Shown piece after piece: positions 42,455 to 51,677 of a DNA stretch of 64,000 nucleotides (positions within the stretch are counted from its first letter, which is position 1; each line of letters begins with the position of its first letter). The position numbers and the translations under genes were made by a program. The DNA is from G963667915 sp965197385. GTDB lineage: Bacteria > Acidobacteriota > Vicinamibacteria > Vicinamibacterales > UBA823. The notes beneath the pieces were generated by a model. That model was not told the origin of the DNA, did not search any database, and worked only from the letters and a program-made list of their open reading frames with translations. The stretch is from contig CBDANA010000008.1 of NCBI GenBank assembly GCA_965197385.1, positions 744,001 to 808,000 on the forward strand, read 5' to 3'.

Positions 42455-42794
42455 ACGCCCCAAGTTTGCTCAAGGCCACGGCAGCCTGATTGCGGGTATC
42501 TTCGGGCTCTGGCGGGGCCTGTCCGATCGCTTCCTGTACGACGCTCCAGGCGAGCTAGTTGGTATCGCGGGGCCGTTTCTTCTTCGCGGTGCTTGCTCGT
42601 GAAAGCACGCCACATTGTCCCACATCCGAGCGATCTGTCCAGGGCCATTATTTTCAAACTAGACCACTACCCCTCGCTCTATCCGCTTGAGCCTCCTTCA
42701 CCAGGATGCTACAATCGCAGGCTGCACGGCACGTAAGGCCTCGGCGCCTGATTGAAGCGTCCCCGGCCTTCCGCTCTCCAGCAGTACTCCGTTC
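42455..42794. other. Intergenic region before mutS2
   Basis: A 340 bp stretch without a convincing gene. A minus-strand open frame (42451-42657, about 68 codons) lacks similarity and a good ribosome binding site. The only clear signal is the mutS2 promoter at 42687-42715. The segment near 42640-42665 (TTATTTTCAAACTAG) is locally AT-rich. Confidence 0.5.
42687..42715 (+). promoter_or_regulatory. Sigma-70-type promoter of mutS2
   Basis: TTGAGC (42687-42692), an ideal 17 nt spacer and TACAAT (42710-42715), 80 bp before the mutS2 ATG. Confidence 0.55.
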
Positions 42795-45278
42795 ATGCAC
42801 TCTGGCGCCCTCAGGGCTCTCGATTTCGATCGCGTGATCGACGCGGTTCGAAGCTTCGCGCAGACCTCGCTCGGAACCGCCCGGCTGGCCGGTGTGCGCC
42901 CGCACACCGATCCGCGACACGCGCGCGAAGCGCTGGACATGACCTCTGAGGGAGTGCTGTATCTGCATGCGGCCGACGCTGCCCTGCGCGCCGCGGATGA
43001 TCTGGCGCAGGTGCTGGACGCACTCGCGGTCGAGGCCCGCCGCCTCGAGCCGACGGGCCTGCTGGCACTGGCGACGTTCCTCTCGTCAGTGCTCGACGTG
43101 CGTCAGGCGATCCGAAGCCTGGCGCCAGAGGCCGCGCCGCACCTTCACGCGATCGCGGATCGAGTGGCCGGCTTCGAAGGCGAGATTGTCGGGGTGAGAC
43201 ACGCGATCGACGACGGTGCGGAAGTCGTTGACGAGGCGAGCCCCCAGCTCAGGACCATCCGGGAGCGCCTGCGGAAGCAGCGGCAGCGTCTGCGTGGCAC
43301 GTTGGAATCGTTCGTGCGCGGCAAGGATGCCAGGCGCTACCTGCAGGACCAGATCGTCACGGACCGCAATGGACGATACGTGCTGGTGGTGCGCGCCGAG
43401 CACCGCAGGGCAATTCCCGGGCTCGTCCACGGCCACTCGGCCAGCGGCGCTAGCGTGTATCTAGAGCCGCTGAGTACCGTCGAGCTGAACAACGACATCG
43501 TCGCCCTTCAGGATCAGGAACGCGAGGAAGTCCATCGCATTCTGCTCGCGCTGACCGACGCCTTCAGACACCGGGCGGCAGACCTCCAGCGCACCGTGAC
43601 CTCGGCGACCGATTTCGACGAAATTCAGGCCAAGGCCAGATTCGCACGGCTGGTCGACGGCATCGCCCCGGCACCGGCACCCGATGGGCGAATCGAGCTG
43701 CTCGCCGCCAGGCATCCATTGTTGCTGGCCGACGTCGTCGCGCGTCTGGATACGATGCGAGGCGTCGACCCAGCCGGGGCGCCGCCGCCCCGAGCCGCGC
43801 CGGTGCCGATCGACATCGTGATGATTCCACCGGTGACCGCGCTGGTGATCACCGGACCCAACACGGGCGGCAAGACCGTGGCGCTCAAGACCGCTGGGCT
43901 CCTGGCGCTCATGGCCCAGGCCGGCCTGCACGTGCCCGCCGCTCCGGGATCGCGGCTCCCGGTGTTTCGATCAGTCTTTGCCGACATCGGGGACGAACAG
44001 TCGATCGACGAGAACCTCAGCACGTTCTCGGGCCACATTGCCAACATCGTCACGATGGACCACCAGCTGAAGCTCCCAGCTTTGGTGCTCCTGGACGAAG
44101 TCGGCGCGGGCACCGACCCCCGTGAGGGTAGCGCCTTGGGAACGGCCATCGTCGACCATTTTCGCTCCCGCGACGCACGGGTCATCGTGACGACCCACGA
44201 TGACGCTCTGAAGTCCTTTGGGTCGACCACCGACGGCGTTGCCTGCGCGGCGTTCGGATTCGATCCCGAAAGTTATGCGCCCACCTTCGCCCTGCGCTAC
44301 GGCTCGCCCGGTCGAAGCCTCGCGCTCGAGATTGCCGGCCGGCTCGGCATGGCACCCAGCGTCCTCGACGCCGCACGGCGCCTGCGGGGGCGGCGAGAAG
44401 GTCAATTGGCGGACCACCTGGCGACACTCGACCGGGATCGCCAGGCCGTCGACCGAGACCGCGTCAACCTAGAGCTGGAACGGAAGCGAGTCGCCGCAGC
44501 CACCGCCGAGCTGAACGCCCGTGAGGCGGAGATTCGCGACCGGGCCCAGACGAGTCGTCGACAGGAGCATGAGGCGGTCGACCGGCGCATACGCGAGGCG
44601 AAGCGGGAAATCGACGCGGTCATGTCAGACCTCAGGGCACGGTCCGAGGCGCTGGCACGGGAGGCTGCGCGTCGTCCCGCCCCGCTCGGTCCGCCGCGCC
44701 TCTCGACCGGCCAGCAGGGAGAGGCCCGCCGGCAGGCGCGGGACGCCCTGGCGGCGATCGCCGACCGCCTCGGGCCACCGGCGGAAGGCTCGACTGCGCC
44801 GGTCGTGGAGAGTCCGCCAGGGAAACAGCCGGCGATCGGCGATCTCGTAGACATTCGGCCGCTGGGCCTGCGCGGTCGTCTCAGAGACATGAGGGGGCAA
44901 GAAGCCGAGGTCGAAGCCGAGGGCAAACGCCTTCGTGTCGACCTGAGCACCCTGCGCGTCGTGGCAGGCGGTGGCACGGCAGATCGGGGAACGGTCGACG
45001 TCACGGTCCGGTTGCAGCCCCGAGCGGACAGTTCTTCGTCCGAGCTCAACGTGATCGGCTGCCGTGTCGAGGAGGCCGTGGCCCGGGTGGAGAAGTTTCT
45101 CGACGGCGCACTGCTGGCAGAGCTTCGCTCGGTCCGCGTCATTCATGGACACGGCACCGGCCGGCTTCGGAGCGCAATCGCCGAGGCTCTCAAGGGACAC
45201 TCGCTGGTGGCGCGCGTGAGCCCCGCCCCGGCCGAGCAAGGCGGAAACGGTGTGACGGTCGTCGAACTCAGCGGCTAG
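42795..45278 (+). CDS. mutS2: Endonuclease/ribosome-rescue ATPase MutS2
   Basis: A MutS-family ATPase with a C-terminal Smr nuclease domain, linked to suppression of recombination and to ribosome quality control. The 827-residue protein has no mismatch-binding N-domain. The ATPase has Walker A GPNTGGKTVALK and Walker B LLDEVGAGTDPREGSALG, followed by a long coiled coil (about residues 530-630). The Smr domain at the end has HGHGTGRLRSAI; its usual LDLHG/LDLRG motif is replaced by LNVIGCR. The stop codon TAG lies in the CTAG at the left border of repeat copy 5. Confidence 0.93.
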   Translation: MHSGALRALDFDRVIDAVRSFAQTSLGTARLAGVRPHTDPRHAREALDMTSEGVLYLHAADAALRAADDLAQVLDALAVEARRLEPTGLLALATFLSSVLDVRQAIRSLAPEAAPHLHAIADRVAGFEGEIVGVRHAIDDGAEVVDEASPQLRTIRERLRKQRQRLRGTLESFVRGKDARRYLQDQIVTDRNGRYVLVVRAEHRRAIPGLVHGHSASGASVYLEPLSTVELNNDIVALQDQEREEVHRILLALTDAFRHRAADLQRTVTSATDFDEIQAKARFARLVDGIAPAPAPDGRIELLAARHPLLLADVVARLDTMRGVDPAGAPPPRAAPVPIDIVMIPPVTALVITGPNTGGKTVALKTAGLLALMAQAGLHVPAAPGSRLPVFRSVFADIGDEQSIDENLSTFSGHIANIVTMDHQLKLPALVLLDEVGAGTDPREGSALGTAIVDHFRSRDARVIVTTHDDALKSFGSTTDGVACAAFGFDPESYAPTFALRYGSPGRSLALEIAGRLGMAPSVLDAARRLRGRREGQLADHLATLDRDRQAVDRDRVNLELERKRVAAATAELNAREAEIRDRAQTSRRQEHEAVDRRIREAKREIDAVMSDLRARSEALAREAARRPAPLGPPRLSTGQQGEARRQARDALAAIADRLGPPAEGSTAPVVESPPGKQPAIGDLVDIRPLGLRGRLRDMRGQEAEVEAEGKRLRVDLSTLRVVAGGGTADRGTVDVTVRLQPRADSSSSELNVIGCRVEEAVARVEKFLDGALLAELRSVRVIHGHGTGRLRSAIAEALKGHSLVARVSPAPAEQGGNGVTVVELSG

Positions 45279-45464
45279 CAGCCCATGGTGAAAGTCCAGC
45301 GACGCACCGAGACCCCGCTGAACCAAAGCCGCAGTCGGCTCGAGCAAGGCGCGACGAGGGAAAATACCGGCTGTATGTGACCCATCGTGGACAACACCCA
45401 GCGCTGCCGATGTCGGGATGCCGCACCGGCCGAATGCGGCGGAACTGTCACCACGGGTTGCTGA
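45275..45464 (+). mobile_element. CTAG-flanked MITE-like element, copy 5 (long class)
   Basis: A 190 bp copy between mutS2 and dnaG. The left flank CTAG (45275-45278) includes the mutS2 stop codon; the right flank is CTGA (45461-45464), probably a mutated CTAG. Inverted ends read CAGCCCATGGTGAAAGTCCA and the complement of CAACCCGTGGTGACAGTTCC. The central hairpin is degenerate (AAATACCGGCTGTATGT). Confidence 0.8.
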
Positions 45465-45488
45465 GGCCGAGTCCACGGACACCTGACG

Positions 45489-47261
45489 ATGGGGCTGTTT
45501 CTACAATCGTTCATCGACGACCTGAAGACGCAGATCGACCTCGTCGCCGTGGTGCAGGACTACGTGCCGCTCAAGAAGGCCGGCTCGAGCTTCAAGGGCC
45601 TCTGCCCTTTTCACGGCGAGAAGACCCCGTCGTTCCACGTGAACCGCGACCGCGGATTTTTCCATTGCTTTGGCTGCGGCGTCGGAGGCGACGTCTTCAA
45701 GTTTCTGGAGCTGCAGGAGAAGGTCGCGTTTCCTGACGCCGTGCGTCAGCTCGCACAGCGCTTTGGCATCCCGGTACCCGAGCTCGAAGGCGGGCGACGA
45801 GACCCGTCCGCGGATGCCCAGCGGGAGTCGCTTCTGAAGGCACATGAGGTGGCCCAGGCGTACTTCCACGAACACCTGACAGGCGCTGCCGGAGCTCGGG
45901 TCCGGCAGCAGCTCGCCGATCGCCGCGTAGGCGAATCAACCATCGAATGCCTCGGACTCGGCTACGCTCCGGCCGCCCGGGATGGGCTGACGAAGCGGTT
46001 GCGGGGTCAAGGATTCGAGTTTTCGCTCTTGCTGACAAGCGGCCTGGTCGTGGAACGGGAGTCTGGTCTCCGGCTCGACCGGTTTCGCAACCGTCTCATG
46101 ATTCCAATTAGCCGTGAGAGCGGCTCGATCATTGCCTTCGGCGGGCGGGCGGTCGACGACGAGCAGCAGCCCAAGTACGTGAACTCCCCCGAAACCCCGA
46201 TCTACTCCAAGGGGCGCACCCTCTACGGCCTGCACCTGACCAAGACGGCAATCCGTCAGCTTGGTTATACGGTGCTCGTTGAGGGATACTTTGACTTTGC
46301 TCAGGCGCTTCAGGCGGGCATCACGTCGGTCGTGGCAGCATGCGGCACGGCCCTGACCCCCCAGCAGTGCAAGGTGCTGCGGCGCTTCACGGACAAGGTG
46401 GTATTGAGCTTCGACGCGGATACGGCCGGTCAAAGTGCGGCGCTCCGCTCCGGCGAGTTGCTCCTGAGCGAGGGATTTCAGGTCAACGTGACGGTGCTGC
46501 CGGCGGGTGAAGATCCCGATACGTTCGTGCAGAGGCAGGGCGGCGCTAGTTACGTGGAAAAGTTGCGCACTTCGCAGCCGTACCTGGAATTTCTGCTCGA
46601 CCGGGGCGCCGCCGAGCACGACGTCAATCGGGACGATGGACGGCAGGCGTTCTTGAACCGGATGTTGGGAGTCGCCGCCAGGATTCCGGACGCGACCGTC
46701 CGGGACCAATTCGGCGACCGGCTCGCCCACCGGGCACGGGTCCTGGAAGAAGTGGTGCGGACCGAGATTCGCAAGGCTGCCGTCGCGCGCCAGCCGACCC
46801 TGGGGGACGATGTTCGGGCGCTCACGGGTCAGGGGCATATTCGGCCGGCCGAGAAGGGTCTGATCTGGGCGCTGCTCCGAGACACGGCGGTCGCGCAGAC
46901 CGCGCTGAGGGGCCTGGACGACGGCGACCTCGAGGGCATGGCGACCTCGCCGATTCTTCGAGCCGCCAGGGCCCTGGGCGACTGGCCCGCCGCGGCCATG
47001 CCGCAGACGCTACTCGAGCGTCTCACTGAGAGTGAGCGGGCGCTGGTGTCGACGCTAGCCGAGGCCGACGCGGCACCGGCTCCGGCCGTGGAATGCGTGA
47101 GGGCAATCAAGCGCCTCCGCTACGAGCGGGAGCGTGCGGCCGTCCAGGAGGACATAGATCGCCTCCAGCGCCTCGGCGGCACCGAGCGCATGAACGAGAT
47201 CGACGCGCTGTGGCTGCGGAAGAAGGAATTGCTCAAGCGGATCGAAGCCCTGAACCTATGA
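45489..47261 (+). CDS. dnaG: DNA primase
   Basis: Synthesises RNA primers at replication forks. The 590-residue protein has the N-terminal CHC2 zinc finger (CPFHGEKTPSFHVN then FFHCFGCGVGGD), a Toprim core with VLVEGYFDFAQALQAG and SFDADTAGQSAA, and a helical C-terminal domain that contacts DnaB. It lies 24 bp after repeat copy 5 and 68 bp before rpoD, the conserved dnaG-rpoD pair of the macromolecular synthesis operon; rpsU is not adjacent. Confidence 0.96.
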   Translation: MGLFLQSFIDDLKTQIDLVAVVQDYVPLKKAGSSFKGLCPFHGEKTPSFHVNRDRGFFHCFGCGVGGDVFKFLELQEKVAFPDAVRQLAQRFGIPVPELEGGRRDPSADAQRESLLKAHEVAQAYFHEHLTGAAGARVRQQLADRRVGESTIECLGLGYAPAARDGLTKRLRGQGFEFSLLLTSGLVVERESGLRLDRFRNRLMIPISRESGSIIAFGGRAVDDEQQPKYVNSPETPIYSKGRTLYGLHLTKTAIRQLGYTVLVEGYFDFAQALQAGITSVVAACGTALTPQQCKVLRRFTDKVVLSFDADTAGQSAALRSGELLLSEGFQVNVTVLPAGEDPDTFVQRQGGASYVEKLRTSQPYLEFLLDRGAAEHDVNRDDGRQAFLNRMLGVAARIPDATVRDQFGDRLAHRARVLEEVVRTEIRKAAVARQPTLGDDVRALTGQGHIRPAEKGLIWALLRDTAVAQTALRGLDDGDLEGMATSPILRAARALGDWPAAAMPQTLLERLTESERALVSTLAEADAAPAPAVECVRAIKRLRYERERAAVQEDIDRLQRLGGTERMNEIDALWLRKKELLKRIEALNL

Positions 47262-47329
47262 TCCGGGCATGATCATCCCTGCGCGCTCGCGTGCGAGCGG
47301 GCAGACGCGGCTGAAGGAAGGAGGCCCTG

Positions 47330-49027
<1,698 letters not shown>

Positions 49028-49037
49028 GCCGACGCGG

Positions 49038-49135
49038 CCGGGAGTATTCGACCCATCGTGGACAACGCCCAGCGCCGCCCATGTCGGGATGCAGCGCCGG
49101 TCGACTGCAGCGGGACTTTCACCACGGGCTGCTAG
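49038..49135 (+). mobile_element. 5'-truncated CTAG repeat element (copy 6)
   Basis: Only the right half is present, starting in the loop of the central hairpin (CCGGGAGTATTCGACCC) and ending with the complete right terminus and CTAG (49132-49135). The left half is missing, perhaps lost together with the original sequence after rpoD. The element ends exactly where the tRNA begins. Confidence 0.75.
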
Positions 49136-49210
49136 GGGCCCATAGCTCAGCGGTAGAGCCGCCGGCTCATAACCGGTCTGCCCCAGGTTCGAATCCTGGT
49201 GGGCCCACCA
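49136..49210 (+). tRNA. tRNA with CAU anticodon (elongator Met or Ile2)
   Basis: A 75 nt cloverleaf with encoded CCA. The acceptor GGGCCCA pairs with TGGGCCC, followed by discriminator A and CCA; the D arm is GCTC/GAGC, the anticodon arm GCCGG-CTCATAA-CCGGT and the T arm CCAGG-TTCGAAT-CCTGG. G1-C72 pairs normally and the anticodon stem lacks the three G-C pairs, so this is not initiator tRNA. A CAU anticodon with loop CTCATAA fits either elongator tRNA-Met or tRNA-Ile2 (modified to lysidine by TilS). It is flanked on both sides by repeat copies, 0 bp upstream and 4 bp downstream. Confidence 0.93.
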
Positions 49211-49214
49211 TCAC

Positions 49215-49402
49215 CTAGCAGCCCGTGGTGAACATCGCACCTCGCACCGAGACCCCGCTGCACCCAAGCCGCGGTCGGCCCGATGGAGGCGCGAAGAAGG
49301 AGGATCCCGGGGGTATGTGACCCATCGTGAACAACGTCCAACGCCGCTGAAACCGGGATGCATCGGCGGTCGAATACCGCGGGACTTACACCACGGGCTG
49401 CG
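49215..49402 (+). mobile_element. CTAG-flanked MITE-like element, copy 7 (long class)
   Basis: A roughly 188 bp diverged copy. The left flank CTAG (49215-49218) is 4 bp after the tRNA CCA. The right end reads CACCACGGGCTGCGG, so the right CTAG has been lost. The central hairpin is decayed (GGATCCCGGGGGTATGTG). It precedes the zinc-ribbon gene by about 150 bp. Confidence 0.75.
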
Positions 49403-49550
49403 GTCGACTTCCGGGCCACGAACCTGACACAATACGCATGATGTCGAATCGCCAACGTGGCGCAGCCGACCGCCGATCTGAGCTCTCCCGGCCGGCCGAA
49501 GCCGTGGACCCGCGCGACGTCCCGTGCCAGCGCCTGTGCCTTCCCGATCC

Positions 49551-50288
49551 ATGCTGCCCGATCTCGAACGACTGATCCGCCTGCAGAGCCTTCACAACAC
49601 TGCCGACGACGCCCGGCAGCGCATCGCCGGCATCCCCGATCAACTCGACGCCCTCGATGCCACACTGCGCGAGCACCGCGCCTCGGTCGACCAGGCGAAA
49701 CACCGTCTGAACGACAACCAGACGGCCTGCCGAACGCTCGAAAAGGACTTGGCGGCCGTGCAGAGCCGGCTGAGCAAATTCAAAGAACAGTTGATGGCGG
49801 TCAAGACCAACAGGGAATACCTGGCGGTGCAGAAGGAGATTGCCGGCGCCGAATGGGAGGTCCAGTCGTTCGAAGAACGCATCCTCGAATCGATGCTCGA
49901 GAGCGACGAGCTGGGAGCCCACGTCGCGGACACCGAGCGTGCGCTGGCCGCCACGGAAGCGGCGGTCTCCGCCGAGCGTCAGTCAATCGAGCAGGACCGC
50001 GCCCGGTTCGAAATCGACGGGCACCGCGCGCTCGACGCGCACGCGGTGCTTGCCCAGGAGGTTGATGCTGCCGCGCTGGCGCTCTTCGAGCAGGTCGCGA
50101 AGCACCGCAAGGGGGTGGCGGTCGTCGAGGCTCGCGACGGACTCTGCAGCTCCTGCCACGTCAGGCTGCGGCCTCAGGTCTTCAACGAGATCCGGCGCAA
50201 TGACAACCTCATTCAGTGCGAGAGTTGCAGCCGGATTTTGCACTTCGTCGAGCCGCCGGGTGGCACGGCGACGGTTGACCAGCCGTGA
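49551..50288 (+). CDS. Coiled-coil protein with C4-type zinc ribbon
   Basis: A 245-residue protein of the CT398/DUF164-type family: a long N-terminal antiparallel coiled coil (about residues 1-170, LIRLQSLHNTADDARQRIAG, LEKDLAAVQSRLSKFKEQLM) and a C-terminal zinc ribbon with CSSCHVRLRPQ and CESCSRILHF. The molecular role is not firmly established; related proteins bind nucleic acids or scaffold other proteins. The ATG at 49551 is chosen as the start of similarity. The stop overlaps the RNase H gene by 4 bp (GTGA), which supports a joint function in nucleic acid metabolism. Confidence 0.85.
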   Translation: MLPDLERLIRLQSLHNTADDARQRIAGIPDQLDALDATLREHRASVDQAKHRLNDNQTACRTLEKDLAAVQSRLSKFKEQLMAVKTNREYLAVQKEIAGAEWEVQSFEERILESMLESDELGAHVADTERALAATEAAVSAERQSIEQDRARFEIDGHRALDAHAVLAQEVDAAALALFEQVAKHRKGVAVVEARDGLCSSCHVRLRPQVFNEIRRNDNLIQCESCSRILHFVEPPGGTATVDQP

Positions 50289-50746
50289 CGTCCGGTCCGG
50301 CGCTCGTGGCCTACATTGACGGCGGATCGCGCGGCAATCCCGGCCCGGCCGGCTACGGCGTCCGAATCGAGGCGCCCGACGGCACGGTTTGTGCCGAGCT
50401 CAGGGGCTCCCTGGGGGAGACGACGAACAACGTGGCCGAATATCGCGGGTTGATAGCGGCGCTCACGCACCTCGTGCAGACCGGAGCGCGGCGGGTGACC
50501 GTGCGGTCCGATTCCCTCCTGCTCGTGCGGCAAATGCGGGGAGAGTATCGCGTCCGCCATCCGGCACTCCAGCAGCTGAATGGCGAGGCCCGGGCGCTCG
50601 CGGCCCGCCTCGACCAGGTGCATTTCGAGCACGTGCCGCGGGCGCTGAACACGGCGGCCGACCGGTTGGCCAACCTGGCCATGGATGAGATGGATGAGAT
50701 GGATGAGGACGAGGGCCGCGACGACGCCTCAGACAGGCCGACCTGA
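50285..50746 (+). CDS. Ribonuclease HI family protein
   Basis: Degrades RNA in RNA/DNA hybrids. The 153-residue protein has the catalytic carboxylates in YIDGGSRGNPGPAG (Asp), NNVAEYRGLIAAL (Glu), VRSDSLLLVRQM (Asp) and AADRLANLAMD (Asp), matching the RnhA-like 'RNase HI family' found beside zinc-ribbon proteins. The start is GTG at 50285, overlapping the zinc-ribbon gene. The C-terminus is extended by a 9 bp tandem repeat coding for Met-Asp-Glu three times and an acidic tail, which looks recently expanded. Confidence 0.9.
   Translation: MTSGPALVAYIDGGSRGNPGPAGYGVRIEAPDGTVCAELRGSLGETTNNVAEYRGLIAALTHLVQTGARRVTVRSDSLLLVRQMRGEYRVRHPALQQLNGEARALAARLDQVHFEHVPRALNTAADRLANLAMDEMDEMDEDEGRDDASDRPT
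50681..50707 (+). repeat. Three perfect 9 bp tandem units in the RNase HI gene
   Basis: ATGGATGAG is repeated three times without change, adding (MDE)3 near the C-terminus. Its length is a multiple of three, so changes in copy number keep the frame. Confidence 0.85.
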
Positions 50747-50748
50747 TC

Positions 50749-51068
50749 CTAGCAGCCCGCGGTGGAAACCCAGCGTCGCACCGAGGGCGGGGAGAGTCTT
50801 CGGCAGCGGCTGGTGAAGACGGGCGGCCGACTGGCGCACCATTTTTGCCCCGTAGACTTTCGGCTGTTCGGAAAACGGACACCGAGTCCACGCGCGTCGC
50901 ACGGCCAATGCTCGGGCGGTCTGAGGCGGAGCCTCGTTAGTCGTCGTGTCGCAATCAAGGCTGTATGATTCCATAAATATACCCTGGAATATTTGAATGA
51001 GAAGCAACGCCGCCAGCGGGGATGCATCGCCGGCCGAATGCAGCTGGACTTCCACCGCGGGCTCCTAG
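50749..51068 (+). mobile_element. CTAG-flanked element, copy 8: long 320 bp variant
   Basis: Bounded by CTAG on both sides (50749-50752 and 51065-51068) with inverted ends CAGCCCGCGGTGGAAACCCA and the complement of GAGCCCGCGGTGGAAGTCC. The right part matches the short class (GCAACGCCGCC, GGGGATGCATCG), but about 200 bp of extra sequence (about 50788-50985) lies between the left end and the central hairpin (AAATATACCCTGGAATATTT). That extra part includes a transposase-like remnant. It may be an internally deleted descendant of the parent transposon. It ends 3 bp before the acpS start codon. Confidence 0.75.
50789..50900 (+). pseudogene. Possible transposase C-terminal remnant inside copy 8
   Basis: One frame reads ESLRQRLVKTGGRLAHH, which resembles the late conserved segment of IS1380/DDE-group-1 transposases (pattern LRxxLVKxGARxVxHARYxxFQLAE). 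After that the reading frame is disturbed; FRL, a Tyr/Phe-rich piece and SEN appear in other frames near 50858-50880. There is no catalytic triad. The match is recognised by eye only and is short, so the family assignment is tentative. Confidence 0.4.
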
Positions 51069-51071
51069 CCC

Positions 51072-51476
51072 ATGCAGATCCTTGGTACCGGTCTCGACGC
51101 GACCGACATTCCTCGAATCGAGCGAGTCCTGGCGCGGTACGGCGAGCGGTTTCTCACCCGCATCTTCACGGAAGGGGAAGTCGCGTACTGCCGCCGGCGC
51201 CGCAACCCGGCGCCGCACCTCGCTGGGCGGTTTGCCGCCAAGGAAGCGGCGATGAAGGCGCTCGGGACCGGCCATTCCCGCGGGGTGCTCTGGCGCGACA
51301 TCGAGGTCGTCCGACAGGGCGGCCCGCCACGCCTTGCATTGCACGGTGGCGCCGCGAGACGCTTCGCCGAGCTCGGAGCCGACGCGACGGTGCTGACAAT
51401 CACCCACTCCGACGCACTCGCGTTGGCACACGTGCTGCTGCTCGGCCCCGCGGCGGCCCCACCGACGCGCGAGTAA
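51072..51476 (+). CDS. acpS: Holo-[acyl-carrier-protein] synthase
   Basis: Transfers 4'-phosphopantetheine from CoA to apo-ACP. The 134-residue protein has the AcpS motifs GTGLDATDIPRIERVL (metal-binding Asp) and RFAAKEAAMKALGTG (Glu and Lys). The ATG lies 3 bp after the right border of repeat copy 8, so the ribosome binding site must lie inside the element or be absent. The TAA stop shares a base with the left flank of copy 9. The gene is thus packed between two repeat copies. Confidence 0.93.
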   Translation: MQILGTGLDATDIPRIERVLARYGERFLTRIFTEGEVAYCRRRRNPAPHLAGRFAAKEAAMKALGTGHSRGVLWRDIEVVRQGGPPRLALHGGAARRFAELGADATVLTITHSDALALAHVLLLGPAAAPPTRE

Positions 51477-51665
51477 TAGCAGCTCGTGGTGAAAGTCCCG
51501 CGTGGCACCGAGACCCCGCTGAACCAAAGCCGCGGCTGGCCCGAGGGAGGCGCGAGGAGGGAGAATACCGGGAGTATTTGACCCATCGTGGACAACGCCC
51601 AGCGCCGTCCATAGAGGGATGCATCGGCGGTCGAATGCAGCGAGACTTTCACCACGGGCTGCTAG
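51476..51665 (+). mobile_element. CTAG-flanked MITE-like element, copy 9 (long class)
   Basis: A 190 bp, well-preserved copy. The left flank is ATAG (51476-51479), overlapping the acpS TAA stop; the right flank is CTAG (51662-51665). Inverted ends are CAGCTCGTGGTGAAAGTCCC and the complement of CAGCCCGTGGTGAAAGTCTC. The central hairpin GAATAC-CGGGA-GTATTT is intact. Confidence 0.85.
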
Positions 51666-51677
51666 CAGCCCGTGGTT
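51662..51677. repeat. Abutting end fragment of a further element (copy 10)
   Basis: CTAGCAGCCCGTGGTT continues directly from the right CTAG of copy 9, which it shares. Only the first 12 or so element bases remain before the convergent radical SAM gene stops (TGA complement at 51677-51679). It looks like a second insertion at the same CTAG, later lost, or a partial tandem copy. Confidence 0.6.

Noticed and set aside
42451..42657. Small minus-strand gene between the ECF remnant and mutS2
   Set aside because: No ribosome binding site, no similarity and unusual composition; it overlaps the end of the ECF gene.
49136..49210. Initiator tRNA-fMet
   Set aside because: It has a normal G1-C72 pair and lacks the three consecutive G-C pairs of the initiator anticodon stem.
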